The translations under genes and the position numbers were made by a program. 64,000 nt of DNA. Source: Nocardia ignorata NBRC 108230. GTDB lineage: Bacteria; Actinomycetota; Actinomycetes; Mycobacteriales; Mycobacteriaceae. The stretch is taken from NCBI RefSeq assembly GCF_001612905.1, contig NZ_BDBI01000030.1, positions 1-64,000 on the forward strand. The letters are read 5' to 3'. This document shows positions 50,983 through 59,494 of this stretch, one piece after another. The notes below the pieces were generated by a model. It was not told the origin of the DNA, ran no database searches, and was given only the letters and a program-made list of their open reading frames with translations. How positions within the stretch are numbered: position 1 is the first letter of the stretch; every line of letters starts with the position of its first letter.

Positions 50983-52422
50983 GTGGCAGTGAGTCTTTTG
51001 GGTAGGGCCGGCCACGAACCGGCCGCACGCGAGTCTGGATACGCCGCGCACCGCGCGGGTGTGGAGCGACTGCTGGCAAGCTATCGCGCCATCCCACCGG
51101 GTGCCGTCGTCCGGTTGGCGAAGAAGACATCGAACCTTTTCCGTGCCAGGGCGGCGACGACCGCGCCCGGGCTCGACGTGTCGGGGCTGGGGCAGGTGAT
51201 CGCCGTCGACCCGCAGGCCGGAACCGCCGACGTGGCAGGCATGACCACCTACGAGGACCTGGTGGCGGCCACCCTCCCCTACGGGCTCGCCCCGCTGGTG
51301 GTTCCGCAGCTCAAGACCATCACCCTCGGTGGCGCCGTCACCGGGCTCGGCATCGAGTCGACCTCGTTCCGCAACGGTCTTCCGCACGAATCCGTGCTGG
51401 AAATGGACATCCTGACCGGGTCGGGCGAGATCCTCACCGCGACGCCGACCGGCGAGCACGCCGACCTCTTCCACGGTTTCCCCAACTCCTACGGCACCCT
51501 CGGCTACTCCGTTCGCCTGAAAATCGAGCTCGAAACTGTCAAGCCCTATGTCGCGCTGCGGCACGTGCGGTTCCACGATCTGCGCACGCTGGAAACCGAG
51601 CTGGAACGCATCGTCACCGAACGCTCCTACCAGGGCGAACAGGTCGACTACCTGGACGGCGTCGTGTTCAGTGCCACCGAGAGCTACCTGTCCCTCGGCA
51701 GGCAGACCGACGAACCCGGCCCGGTCGGCGACTACACCGGCATGGACATCTACTACCGCTCCCTGCAGCACGACGACGGCGTGAAGACCGACCGGCTCAC
51801 CATCGCCGACTACCTGTGGCGCTGGGACACCGACTGGTTCTGGTGCTCGCGTGCCTTCGGCACCCAGAACCCGAAGATCCGCCGGTTCTGGCCCAAGTCG
51901 TTGCGTCGCAGCAGCTTCTACTGGAAGCTCGTCGCGCTCGACCGCAAGTACCACTTCGACGACCGGCGCCGGGCCCGCAAGGGACTCGCCCCGCAGGAGC
52001 GGGTGGTGCAGGACATCGAGGTGCCGGTCCACCGCACCGCCGACTTCGCCGAGTGGTTCCTGCGCGAGATCCCGATCGAACCGATCTGGCTGTGCCCGTT
52101 GCGTTTGCGCGAGACCGGCGCCGCCGACGGCAGCCGACCGTGGCCGCTGTATCCCCTCGAACCGCGCCACACCTACGTCAACTTCGGATTCTGGTCGGCG
52201 GTGCCCACCGTGCCCGGTCAGCCGGAGGGGGCGGCCAACCGTGCCATCGAGAAGATCGTCTCCGAATTCGACGGACACAAGTCCCTGTACTCGGACTCCT
52301 ATTACGACGAGGCAGAATTCGCGAAGCTCTACGGCGGCCAGACCTATACCGCATTGAAGAACCGTTACGACCCGGACCAACGACTGCTGAATCTGTATTC
52401 GAAGGCGGTGCAACGCAAGTGA
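50983..52422 (+). CDS. FAD-binding oxidoreductase (Rv3719 type)
   Basis: A 479-residue flavoprotein of the FAD-binding type 4/VAO class. The FAD-binding region includes GQVIAVDPQAGTADVAGMTT and KTITLGGAVTGLGIESTSFR, and the C-terminal part is long (HTYVNFGFWSAV; YDPDQRLLNLYSKA). It overlaps the next gene, a cyclopropane-fatty-acid-type methyltransferase, by 4 bp (GTGA). The pair corresponds to Rv3719-Rv3720 and resembles tmsB/tmsA-type pairs that make 10-methyl branched fatty acids, in which a methyltransferase adds a methylene and a flavin enzyme reduces it. The role in lipid methylation is inferred from this pairing. Confidence 0.88.
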   Translation: MAVSLLGRAGHEPAARESGYAAHRAGVERLLASYRAIPPGAVVRLAKKTSNLFRARAATTAPGLDVSGLGQVIAVDPQAGTADVAGMTTYEDLVAATLPYGLAPLVVPQLKTITLGGAVTGLGIESTSFRNGLPHESVLEMDILTGSGEILTATPTGEHADLFHGFPNSYGTLGYSVRLKIELETVKPYVALRHVRFHDLRTLETELERIVTERSYQGEQVDYLDGVVFSATESYLSLGRQTDEPGPVGDYTGMDIYYRSLQHDDGVKTDRLTIADYLWRWDTDWFWCSRAFGTQNPKIRRFWPKSLRRSSFYWKLVALDRKYHFDDRRRARKGLAPQERVVQDIEVPVHRTADFAEWFLREIPIEPIWLCPLRLRETGAADGSRPWPLYPLEPRHTYVNFGFWSAVPTVPGQPEGAANRAIEKIVSEFDGHKSLYSDSYYDEAEFAKLYGGQTYTALKNRYDPDQRLLNLYSKAVQRK

Positions 52423-53735
52423 CGACATTCAAGGACAGATCCGAGATCCTCGCCGAGCTGGGAACCCGGCTCAGCATCGCGGAGGTGTTCGAGAGCCTCA
52501 TCGACGGTGACATCCCTGTCCGGCTGACAGCCTACGACGGCAGCGCGACCGGGCCCGCCGATTCGCCCTACACCCTCGACATCAAGAACCCGCGCGGCAT
52601 CAACTACCTGGCCACCGCCCCCGGCGACCTCGGCATGGCCCGCGCCTACATCGCGGGCGACATGGTGGCGCAGGGGGTGCACCCCGGTGACCCGTACGAC
52701 ATCTTGAAGGCCATGCAGGACATGAGGTTCCACCGTCCTTCGGCCCTGTCGCTGGTGACCATCGCCCGCTCGCTCGGCTGGGAGCGGCTCAAGCCGATCG
52801 CCCCGCCGCCGCAGGAAACCCTGCCGCGCTGGCGCCGCATCGCCCTGGAGGGCTTACGCCACTCCAAGACCCGCGACGCCGAGGCGATCCACCACCACTA
52901 CGACGTCTCCAACAAGTTCTACGAATACGTGCTCGGTCCGTCGATGACCTACACCTGCGCGGTGTACGGCGACCGCGACTGGACGCTCGAGCAGGCACAG
53001 GAGAACAAGTACCGGCTGATCTTCGACAAGCTGCGCCTGAAGGAAGGCGACCGGCTGCTCGACATCGGTTGCGGCTGGGGCGGCATGGTCCGCTACGCCG
53101 CCAAGCGTGGCGTGCGCGTCATCGGTGCCACGCTCTCGGCCGAACAGGCGGCGTGGGCGCAGCAGAAGATCGTCGAGGAAGGGCTCGCCGACCTCGCCGA
53201 AGTCCGCCACAGCGACTACCGCGACATCGTCGAGGGCGAGTTCGACGCCGTCTCCTCGATCGGTCTCACCGAACACATCGGGGTGCACAACTACCCCTTC
53301 TACTTCGGTTTCATCAAGGACAAACTCCGCGACGGCGGCCTGTTCCTCAACCACTGCATCACCCGCCCCGACAACACCCGAACCACCAAGGCCGGCGACT
53401 TCATCGACCGCTACGTCTTCCCCGACGGCGAACTCATCGGCTCGGGCCGCATCATCTCCGAGATCCAGAACCTCGGCCTCGAGGTCCTGCACGAGGAGAA
53501 CCTGCGCGAGCACTACGCCCTCACCCTGCACGAATGGTGCAAGAACCTGGTCGCCAACTGGGACGCCTGCGTCGACGAGGTGGGCGAGGGCACGGCAAAG
53601 GTCTGGGGCCTCTACATGGCAGGCTGCCGTCTCGGCTTCCAACGCAACGTCGTCCAACTCCACCACGTCCTCGGCGTGAAACTGAACAAGAACGGAACCT
53701 GGGACGTGCCGTTGCGGCCCTGGTGGCAGCCCTAG
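52419..53735 (+). CDS. cyclopropane-fatty-acid synthase-type SAM methyltransferase
   Basis: A 438-residue SAM-dependent methyltransferase. The domain begins around residue 150 (AIHHHYDVSNKFYEYVLG), with SAM motif LLDIGCGWGGMVRYAAKRG and the CFA/MmaA-type EHIGVHNYPFYF. A ~140-residue N-terminal domain (RLTAYDGSATGPADSPYTLD) like that of full-length CFA synthases is present. It should methylate an unsaturated acyl chain of a phospholipid or mycolate precursor. GTG start overlapping the FAD oxidase stop. The gene ends in a terminator shared with the convergent kinase. Confidence 0.9.
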   Translation: MTTFKDRSEILAELGTRLSIAEVFESLIDGDIPVRLTAYDGSATGPADSPYTLDIKNPRGINYLATAPGDLGMARAYIAGDMVAQGVHPGDPYDILKAMQDMRFHRPSALSLVTIARSLGWERLKPIAPPPQETLPRWRRIALEGLRHSKTRDAEAIHHHYDVSNKFYEYVLGPSMTYTCAVYGDRDWTLEQAQENKYRLIFDKLRLKEGDRLLDIGCGWGGMVRYAAKRGVRVIGATLSAEQAAWAQQKIVEEGLADLAEVRHSDYRDIVEGEFDAVSSIGLTEHIGVHNYPFYFGFIKDKLRDGGLFLNHCITRPDNTRTTKAGDFIDRYVFPDGELIGSGRIISEIQNLGLEVLHEENLREHYALTLHEWCKNLVANWDACVDEVGEGTAKVWGLYMAGCRLGFQRNVVQLHHVLGVKLNKNGTWDVPLRPWWQP

Positions 53736-53741
53736 TACGGT

Positions 53742-53767
53742 GACCGGCCCTGGTGACCGGGCCGGTC
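53742..53767. terminator. bidirectional terminator between the CFA-type gene and pknK
   Basis: GACCGGCCC (53742-53750) pairs with GGGCCGGTC (53759-53767), a 9-bp stem with an 8-nt loop, 6 bp after the methyltransferase stop and overlapping the kinase stop codon by two bases. Confidence 0.75.
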
Positions 53768-56700
53768 AGGTCAGTAGTTCGTCGAGAAAATGGCCGGGCA
53801 TCCCGTCCAGGATCGGATGCTGCTGGGTGTCGTGAGCCTGGGTACGCAGGACGTGGAGGAGACCGACTACGCCGGGGCCCGCGTCGAGCAAGGGGCGGGT
53901 CCAGCCGAGGTCGGCGCAGGTGCGCAGGACCGGCAGGACCAGGTTGGTCGCCTCGCCGATCCAGCCTGCCGCCGCGAGGCATTCGGCGAGCAGCAGGGTG
54001 GCGTCCATTTCCGCACGGGGACGGGATTGTTCGAGGACGCGGGAATAGAGCACACGGGCGTGGCGGGCGGCGCGGTCGTCGGCGCGCAGGCGCTGTTCGG
54101 TGAGCAGGGTGCGGATTTCGGCCACCTGCCTCGCCTCGGCGATGAGAGCGGCGGCGCCCGTCTTGCGCCGTCCGCCATTGCCCGACGGGTCGATGACGAT
54201 CCCGTTGGCGCCGTTGCCCGGCGGCAGGCCGAGGCGGGAACGTTCCGCCCGCACGTTGGCGTCGAGCCTGGCCAGGCTGTTGGCCGCGGCCACGCGCGCG
54301 CCCTCCTCGAGCCGGGCCGCGGCGGTGTACTGGTCGCCGAGGGCGGCTTTCACGCGTGCTCCGATGACGAAGGTCGCGACGAGGAAGTCGACAGGGCCCA
54401 CGCGCGTGAGCAGCTGGTGGCTCTCGTCGAGCAGCCGGTCGGCCATGGCCAGGTCACCGCGCCGGTAGGTCACCTCACCCAGCATGGCTGCCGCCACGCG
54501 CGCGGCGTCCGACCGCGGCCCGGCCCTGGTGCGCGCTGTCTCGTAGGCCTCCTCGAGACAGGCGGTGGCCGTGGCGATATCGAGTTGCTCATAGGCCGCG
54601 GCGGCGCGGGCGCAAAGCCCGAAGACCGGGCCGAGCGGGTCTTTGGACCGAGCGTGATATTCGGCCGCCCAGTCCTGGGTGGCGGTGGCCGCGGCGAAAT
54701 CGAACTCGCACAGGCGCACGAACGACATCAGGTTGGCCGCCGTCGAGACGATCCAGTCCGGCAGGCCGTCCGGCGCTTCCAAGCAGGTGGCGAGCTGATC
54801 GGCCACGCCCTCGGTGTCGTCGTGGGCCACCCGGTCGGCCGCTTCGAGAACCGTTGCCGCGCAGCGTTCTTCCGCCTGCTCGGGACCGCCGGTGCTGCCC
54901 CGGGCCAGCAGGTTCGACAACCTGCCGAGGGCGGTGCGGGCGGTGCCGGACTGTTGCAGGTTCATATTGGCCCGTGCCACCGCCATCAACAGCTTCGACC
55001 GCGAACTCACCTGCTGCATGGGCAGCTTCGACACACTGCCGAGCAACGTCGCGAGCCGTGATCCGTCGATGAGGTCCATGCCGCCGCTTTCCAGCAGGTC
55101 GGCGGCCAGTTTGAGATCGGTCGCGGCCAGCGCGTGATCCACCGACTTGCGCAGCAATTGATGCTCCGCGTACCAGCGGGCGGCCTTGCGGTGCAGCACC
55201 TTCGAGCGTCCCGGGTGGTCGCGTTCGAGACGTGCGCGCAGGTGCTCGGCGAACAGCGGCTGCATGCGATACCACTCCGGATCGTGCGGGAGCCGATGCA
55301 GGAACAGCTCGCGCTGCTCGGCCTGCTCCAGCAGAGCCGCACCGTCGGGCACGTCGGCGAGCAGCGTGGCCAGCGAACCGTTCACCCGCTCCACCACCGA
55401 GATCGCCATCAGGCATTCCAGCAGGTCCGGCTCCAGCGTGTCGAGCACGTTCTCGGCCAGATACTCCCGCATCCCGTGCCCACCTTCGGCGAGCTGCACC
55501 AGCAGCTGACCGGGATCGGCGGTGCCGCGCAGCGTCAGGCTCACCAGCTGGATGGCGGCGGGCCACCCGTCGGTCGCGGCGTGGATCTGCTCGACCTGCT
55601 CGTCGGTGAGCGCGAACCCGTTGCGCTCCACCAGGATCTGGCGGGTTTCCGACTCGGTGAGCCGCAACGCCGCCGCGTCGAGCTCGACGAGCTCGTCGCG
55701 CACCCGCAGCCTGCTGATCGGCAATCCGGCCTGGTCGCGGCTGGTCACGACGAAACGCACATGGTGACAACCGTTGTCGAGCAGCGCCGCCATCGCCCGG
55801 TGCACGCCGGGGTCCTGCACGCGGTGCCAGTCGTCGACGATGACGACCACCGGCCGGTCACTGGCATGGATCTCGTCGATCAGCGTGGCGATCACGAACG
55901 CCACCGCATCGGACTGGCGTTCCTCCAGCACCTGCTCGAGCCCGGCGCCGACATCGGGACGCACCCGCCGGATCGCCTGGATCAGGTGCGCGAGGAACCA
56001 GATCTCACTGTCGTCGTCGGAGTCGATACCGAGCCAGGCCACCGGAATATCGCGGGCGGCGAGGTCGGCGCGCCACTGGGTGGCGACGGTGCTCTTCCCG
56101 AAGCCGGCGGGCGCGTGGATCAGCGCGAGCCTGCGCAGACCACCCGAACGCAGGATGTCGAGCAGTCGTGGTCGAGGGAAGGGATCGCGCGCCGGGGTCG
56201 GCGGGCGGAACTTGGTCGCGGCGGTGGGCGGCAGGGTACCGGTGGTCGGCTTGTGCACCGACACCGACGCGCCCGCCGGCTGCAGGGTGAGCGGCCAGCT
56301 GCGGCGCGCGGTGACCGCTTTGAGGGCTTCCGGCGGTGGCTCGGCGAGCTCGTCGCCGGTGACGAGCAACGCCATCTCGTCGGGCATCTGACCGTGGGCG
56401 CGCTGCACGTCGCGCAGGAGTTCGCCGAATTCGTAGGCCGAGGCCGGGCGATCGGCCGGGCTCTGGGCCATGGCCTTTTCGATGGCGGCGGCCACATCGG
56501 CGGGGAAGTCCTTGGCGCGCAGGTCGGGGACAGCCTGTGTGGTGATGCGCAGGAACTGGGCGACGACCTTCTCCCCCGCCTGCCGCTCGAACGCGGCATG
56601 GCCGGTGAGCAGCGCGAACAGCGTGGCACCGAGCCCATATATATCGGACTGCACGGTCGGTTCATGGCCCTTGAGTACCTCGGGGGCCGTGAACGCGGGC

Positions 56701-57314
56701 GAACCGGTGATGAGGCTGCTCGAGGTCTGGAACCCGCCGGGAATGCGGGCGATACCGAAGTCGGTGAGCTGCGGTTCGCCGTAACCGCTGATGAGGACGT
56801 TGGCCGGCTTCACATCGCGATGCAGGATGCCCGCCCGGTGCGCCGACTCGATCGCCGCCGCCAGCTTCACTCCGGCGCGCAGGGTGTCTTCCCAGGTGAG
56901 CGGGCCGCGATCGTGGATGAGACGCTCCAGCGAGCCGCGCGGGCAGTACGGCATCACGATCAGCGGCAGACCGGTGCCCGTGACGTCGACCTGCAGGATA
57001 TCGACGATATTCGGGTGGCCCGACAGCCTGCCCATGGCCTGTTCCTCGCGCAGGAACCGCTCGCGGCTCTCCTGATCGATCTCCGAGGACAGCACCTTCA
57101 CCGCGACGACGCGATCCAGCGCGGGCTGCACCGCCCGATACACCACACCGAACCCGCCGCGCCCGATCTCGGTGGCGTCGGTCAACCCCATCGCGTCGAG
57201 TTCGGCTACCACGGCCTCGTCGGTCTCACCCGGCGCGGTGGTTCGTTGCGTATCGGTCCCGACCGGCGACGATCCGGGTCGCCCATCCTGGATGCGCGTC
57301 GGCTCCGGTTCCAT
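53766..57314 (-). CDS. pknK: PknK-type serine/threonine kinase with MalT-like ATPase and TPR-like tail
   Basis: A 1182-residue signalling protein. The N-terminal kinase (residues ~40-310) has the Gly-rich loop IGRGGFGVVYRAV, VVAVKVL (Lys), HRDVKPANVLI (catalytic loop), LTDFGIARI (DFG) and GSPAFTAPEVLKG. A LuxR/MalT-type STAND ATPase follows (~370-650) with Walker A HAPAGFGKSTVATQW and VVIVDDWHR. The rest is helical, TPR-like. There is no transmembrane helix and no C-terminal LuxR helix-turn-helix. The plan matches PknK (Rv3080c, ~1110 aa), a regulator of growth and translation, though it lies in a different genomic place. The ATG follows AGAGG by about 8 nt. Upstream gap 57315-57428 is short. 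Confidence 0.92.
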   Translation of the reverse strand: MEPEPTRIQDGRPGSSPVGTDTQRTTAPGETDEAVVAELDAMGLTDATEIGRGGFGVVYRAVQPALDRVVAVKVLSSEIDQESRERFLREEQAMGRLSGHPNIVDILQVDVTGTGLPLIVMPYCPRGSLERLIHDRGPLTWEDTLRAGVKLAAAIESAHRAGILHRDVKPANVLISGYGEPQLTDFGIARIPGGFQTSSSLITGSPAFTAPEVLKGHEPTVQSDIYGLGATLFALLTGHAAFERQAGEKVVAQFLRITTQAVPDLRAKDFPADVAAAIEKAMAQSPADRPASAYEFGELLRDVQRAHGQMPDEMALLVTGDELAEPPPEALKAVTARRSWPLTLQPAGASVSVHKPTTGTLPPTAATKFRPPTPARDPFPRPRLLDILRSGGLRRLALIHAPAGFGKSTVATQWRADLAARDIPVAWLGIDSDDDSEIWFLAHLIQAIRRVRPDVGAGLEQVLEERQSDAVAFVIATLIDEIHASDRPVVVIVDDWHRVQDPGVHRAMAALLDNGCHHVRFVVTSRDQAGLPISRLRVRDELVELDAAALRLTESETRQILVERNGFALTDEQVEQIHAATDGWPAAIQLVSLTLRGTADPGQLLVQLAEGGHGMREYLAENVLDTLEPDLLECLMAISVVERVNGSLATLLADVPDGAALLEQAEQRELFLHRLPHDPEWYRMQPLFAEHLRARLERDHPGRSKVLHRKAARWYAEHQLLRKSVDHALAATDLKLAADLLESGGMDLIDGSRLATLLGSVSKLPMQQVSSRSKLLMAVARANMNLQQSGTARTALGRLSNLLARGSTGGPEQAEERCAATVLEAADRVAHDDTEGVADQLATCLEAPDGLPDWIVSTAANLMSFVRLCEFDFAAATATQDWAAEYHARSKDPLGPVFGLCARAAAAYEQLDIATATACLEEAYETARTRAGPRSDAARVAAAMLGEVTYRRGDLAMADRLLDESHQLLTRVGPVDFLVATFVIGARVKAALGDQYTAAARLEEGARVAAANSLARLDANVRAERSRLGLPPGNGANGIVIDPSGNGGRRKTGAAALIAEARQVAEIRTLLTEQRLRADDRAARHARVLYSRVLEQSRPRAEMDATLLLAECLAAAGWIGEATNLVLPVLRTCADLGWTRPLLDAGPGVVGLLHVLRTQAHDTQQHPILDGMPGHFLDELLT

Positions 57315-57428
57315 GTGACCACCTCTCGATTCGAAATGGCGTCACCGGTCTTACATATCCAAGCTAGCGCGATCCGGCATCCAACGGGTGGAGATTCGAT
57401 GCAGTGGCGGCAACGGATGGCCCGACGG

Positions 57429-58526
57429 TCAGCGAACGGCGAGAACGATCACCTGGCTGCGCTGACGTGCGCTGAAGTTGTTGTCCGCGACCAGCACCAA
57501 GGTCCGCTCGCCGGAGGAGAGCCGAGGTCCCCATGTCATCGCCTCGATGTTGTCGACGGCCGCGACGCCGAGGTCGGTGAGGTCGGCGACGAGACGTTTG
57601 GTCACCGGACGCGCGCCCGCGACGGGCGCGTCGAGGATATTCGTCGCGCCTGCCGTATCGATCTCGAAAATGCGGACCCGGTTGCCCGCACCCTCGGCGA
57701 ACGCGCGCTCGAGCACCAGGAATCGGGTCGGGTCGACGGGATCGACGGCCAGGATCGCGGTGACGCCGTTGCTCGCCCGGCCGGGCTCCGGACGCGAATC
57801 GGCGAAGACCGGTTCGAGCGGATACGGGTACTGGGCGAGGAGTGGGCCGAACCTGGCCTGCACGGTGATCCGGGTGGTCGCGCCGCTCGTCGGCGTGGCC
57901 TCGGGTCCGTCGCCGAGCAGGGGTCCTTCCAGCGCGGTGACGAACAAGGCGCCGCCCGCCGCTGAGGTCGCCCCTTCGAGTGCCTGGTTCTGGCGTGGGC
58001 CCGAATCCGGCAGCATGCGTTCGTTTTCCGGGATCGGCAATTCGGAGACGAAACTTCCGTCGGATCGGGCGACGCGCACCGAGGGATCGGCGAGCACTCC
58101 GGCCCGCTCGCCCTCCTGCGTCCAGAAATAGTCGCCGGTCAGTGGGTCGACCCGAATGTCCTCCGGGTCGACCGACTTCGGTGGATACATCGAACCATCG
58201 GCGCGACGCAACGGAACGGTTCCGGTGAATTCCACCGCCCCCACACCGGTGTCACCGACCGGGATCCGCGCCGTGTATACCCGCGCCGGGCTCTTCTCGG
58301 AGCGATCGTCGCTGATCAGCACGAAATCGCCGCTGCCGGACCGGTAGTCGATGCCCGACAACCCGCCGACCACCGTGCCTTGAAAATCCAGGTCGTGCTC
58401 GATGACCTGCTCCCCGAGCACCCGCACCATCGGTTCGGCGTCACTGACCGGGGCCCACACCCCGGCCAGTACCGCACCGAACACCACCGCACCCAGTCGA
58501 CGTCCCATCTCCGGCACGCTAGCCAC
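57429..58526 (-). CDS. secreted esterase-like/phytase-like beta-propeller protein
   Basis: A 365-residue exported protein with an N-terminal signal (LGAVVFGAVLAGVWAPVSDA) and the esterase-like activity of phytase (DUF3616-like) fold: GLSGIDYRSGSGDFVLISDD, SVDPEDIRVDPLTGDYFWTQEG, ILAVDPVDPTRFLVLERAF and NIEAMTWGPRL are repeated acidic loops typical of a metal-binding propeller. The substrate may be a phosphate or ester, unverified. GTG start at 58526; an ATG at 58508 is possible. It is divergent from the single-pass membrane gene at 58636. Confidence 0.82.
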   Translation of the reverse strand: MASVPEMGRRLGAVVFGAVLAGVWAPVSDAEPMVRVLGEQVIEHDLDFQGTVVGGLSGIDYRSGSGDFVLISDDRSEKSPARVYTARIPVGDTGVGAVEFTGTVPLRRADGSMYPPKSVDPEDIRVDPLTGDYFWTQEGERAGVLADPSVRVARSDGSFVSELPIPENERMLPDSGPRQNQALEGATSAAGGALFVTALEGPLLGDGPEATPTSGATTRITVQARFGPLLAQYPYPLEPVFADSRPEPGRASNGVTAILAVDPVDPTRFLVLERAFAEGAGNRVRIFEIDTAGATNILDAPVAGARPVTKRLVADLTDLGVAAVDNIEAMTWGPRLSSGERTLVLVADNNFSARQRSQVIVLAVR

Positions 58527-58635
58527 CCCGGAGTGCCGTCGGGTGAACGCCGTTCGAATACTTCCACCGACCCGCCGATCGGTAAGCTCGGGGCAGGCTC
58601 GGGCGCGATTGCCGTCCGTGGAAGGGGGAGCTGAG

Positions 58636-59382
58636 ATGACTTATCCACCACAGGATCCCGCGCCGTGGGGGCAGCCGTCGAAGGAGACGGCGTATCCACA
58701 GTTCGCGCAGGAAGTTCCGCCGCTCGCGCCGCCGCCGCGCAACTCCGGCGGGGCATGGATCGTCATCGCGCTGGTGGTGGTCGCGGGGCTCGTCGGCGGC
58801 ACGGGTTTGCTGGTGTGGGCGGGTAACAACGGGGTGGACGGTTCCGCGGTCGCGGCGTCGGCGACGGATGTGCCGTCGACCCGCAAGCCGACCACGACGA
58901 GCACCACGGGTAAACCACCGTCGAGATCCGGTGAGCGCCTGAGTTATACCGATTACGAAGGCCCGTGGGATTTCAAGTTCGACAACGTCGAATTGCACGC
59001 GGATTGGGTGGACGGCCGCGATCACACCAGTTGCGCACCCATCGAGCACGCCGGGAAACTCACCGAGCTCGGTTGTCAGTACGCCGCCGAACTGGTGTTG
59101 TCCGCCGAAGGCGGCGGCTTGAAATTCACCCAGTTCATCCTGGCGATGCCGGACAAAGCCACCGCCGAGGCCGCCGCCGACAAGATCGAGGACAAAGATT
59201 TCGAACTCCGCCCCGGCAGCTACATCAAGGATTTCGCGACCGGCAAATGGCGCGCGGGTTCACAAGCCGAGTTCGTGGTGATCACGCTGGCAACCGCCAC
59301 CTCCGCCGTCGACGCGGCCACCGTCGAGAAATACCTCCGCTACCGCCACACCGACATCATCACCGCCATCCTGTTCCGATAG
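58636..59382 (+). CDS. single-pass membrane protein with extracytoplasmic domain
   Basis: A 248-residue protein with a short Pro-rich cytosolic arm, one transmembrane helix (AWIVIALVVVAGLVGGTGLLV, about 39-60), a Thr/Ser-rich linker and a ~140-residue outer domain with Cys in HTSCAPIEH and ELGCQYAAEL. It is built like the protein at 13384-14592 but has a shorter N-terminal arm; no function is known. The ATG at 58636 follows GGGGGAG. A TAAGCT -10 box lies at 58583-58588, so the longer open frame from 58402 is unlikely to be translated. Confidence 0.8.
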   Translation: MTYPPQDPAPWGQPSKETAYPQFAQEVPPLAPPPRNSGGAWIVIALVVVAGLVGGTGLLVWAGNNGVDGSAVAASATDVPSTRKPTTTSTTGKPPSRSGERLSYTDYEGPWDFKFDNVELHADWVDGRDHTSCAPIEHAGKLTELGCQYAAELVLSAEGGGLKFTQFILAMPDKATAEAAADKIEDKDFELRPGSYIKDFATGKWRAGSQAEFVVITLATATSAVDAATVEKYLRYRHTDIITAILFR

Positions 59383-59422
59383 AGCCCTACTCGCCGTACC
59401 TCGACAAGGGAGGCGAATACGT

Positions 59423-59460
59423 CGACAGCCCCGGCTCGCGGTGGCGAGGCGGGGCTGTCG
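59423..59460. terminator. bidirectional terminator between the membrane protein and fadB
   Basis: CGACAGCCCC (59423-59432) pairs with GGGGCTGTCG (59451-59460); the inner GGCTCGC/GCGAGGC can extend the stem with one mismatch. It sits between the convergent genes, 34 bp before the fadB stop. Confidence 0.82.
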
Positions 59461-59494
59461 GGTCAGCAGCGCCGGGGTGGGGCGCTGGTGGTTA

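Noticed and set aside
55134..57965. 943-codon plus-strand frame opposite pknK
   Set aside because: The opposite strand has all kinase and ATPase motifs in order; this frame gives only low-complexity Arg/Gly/Val-rich sequence and continues into the next gene's antisense.
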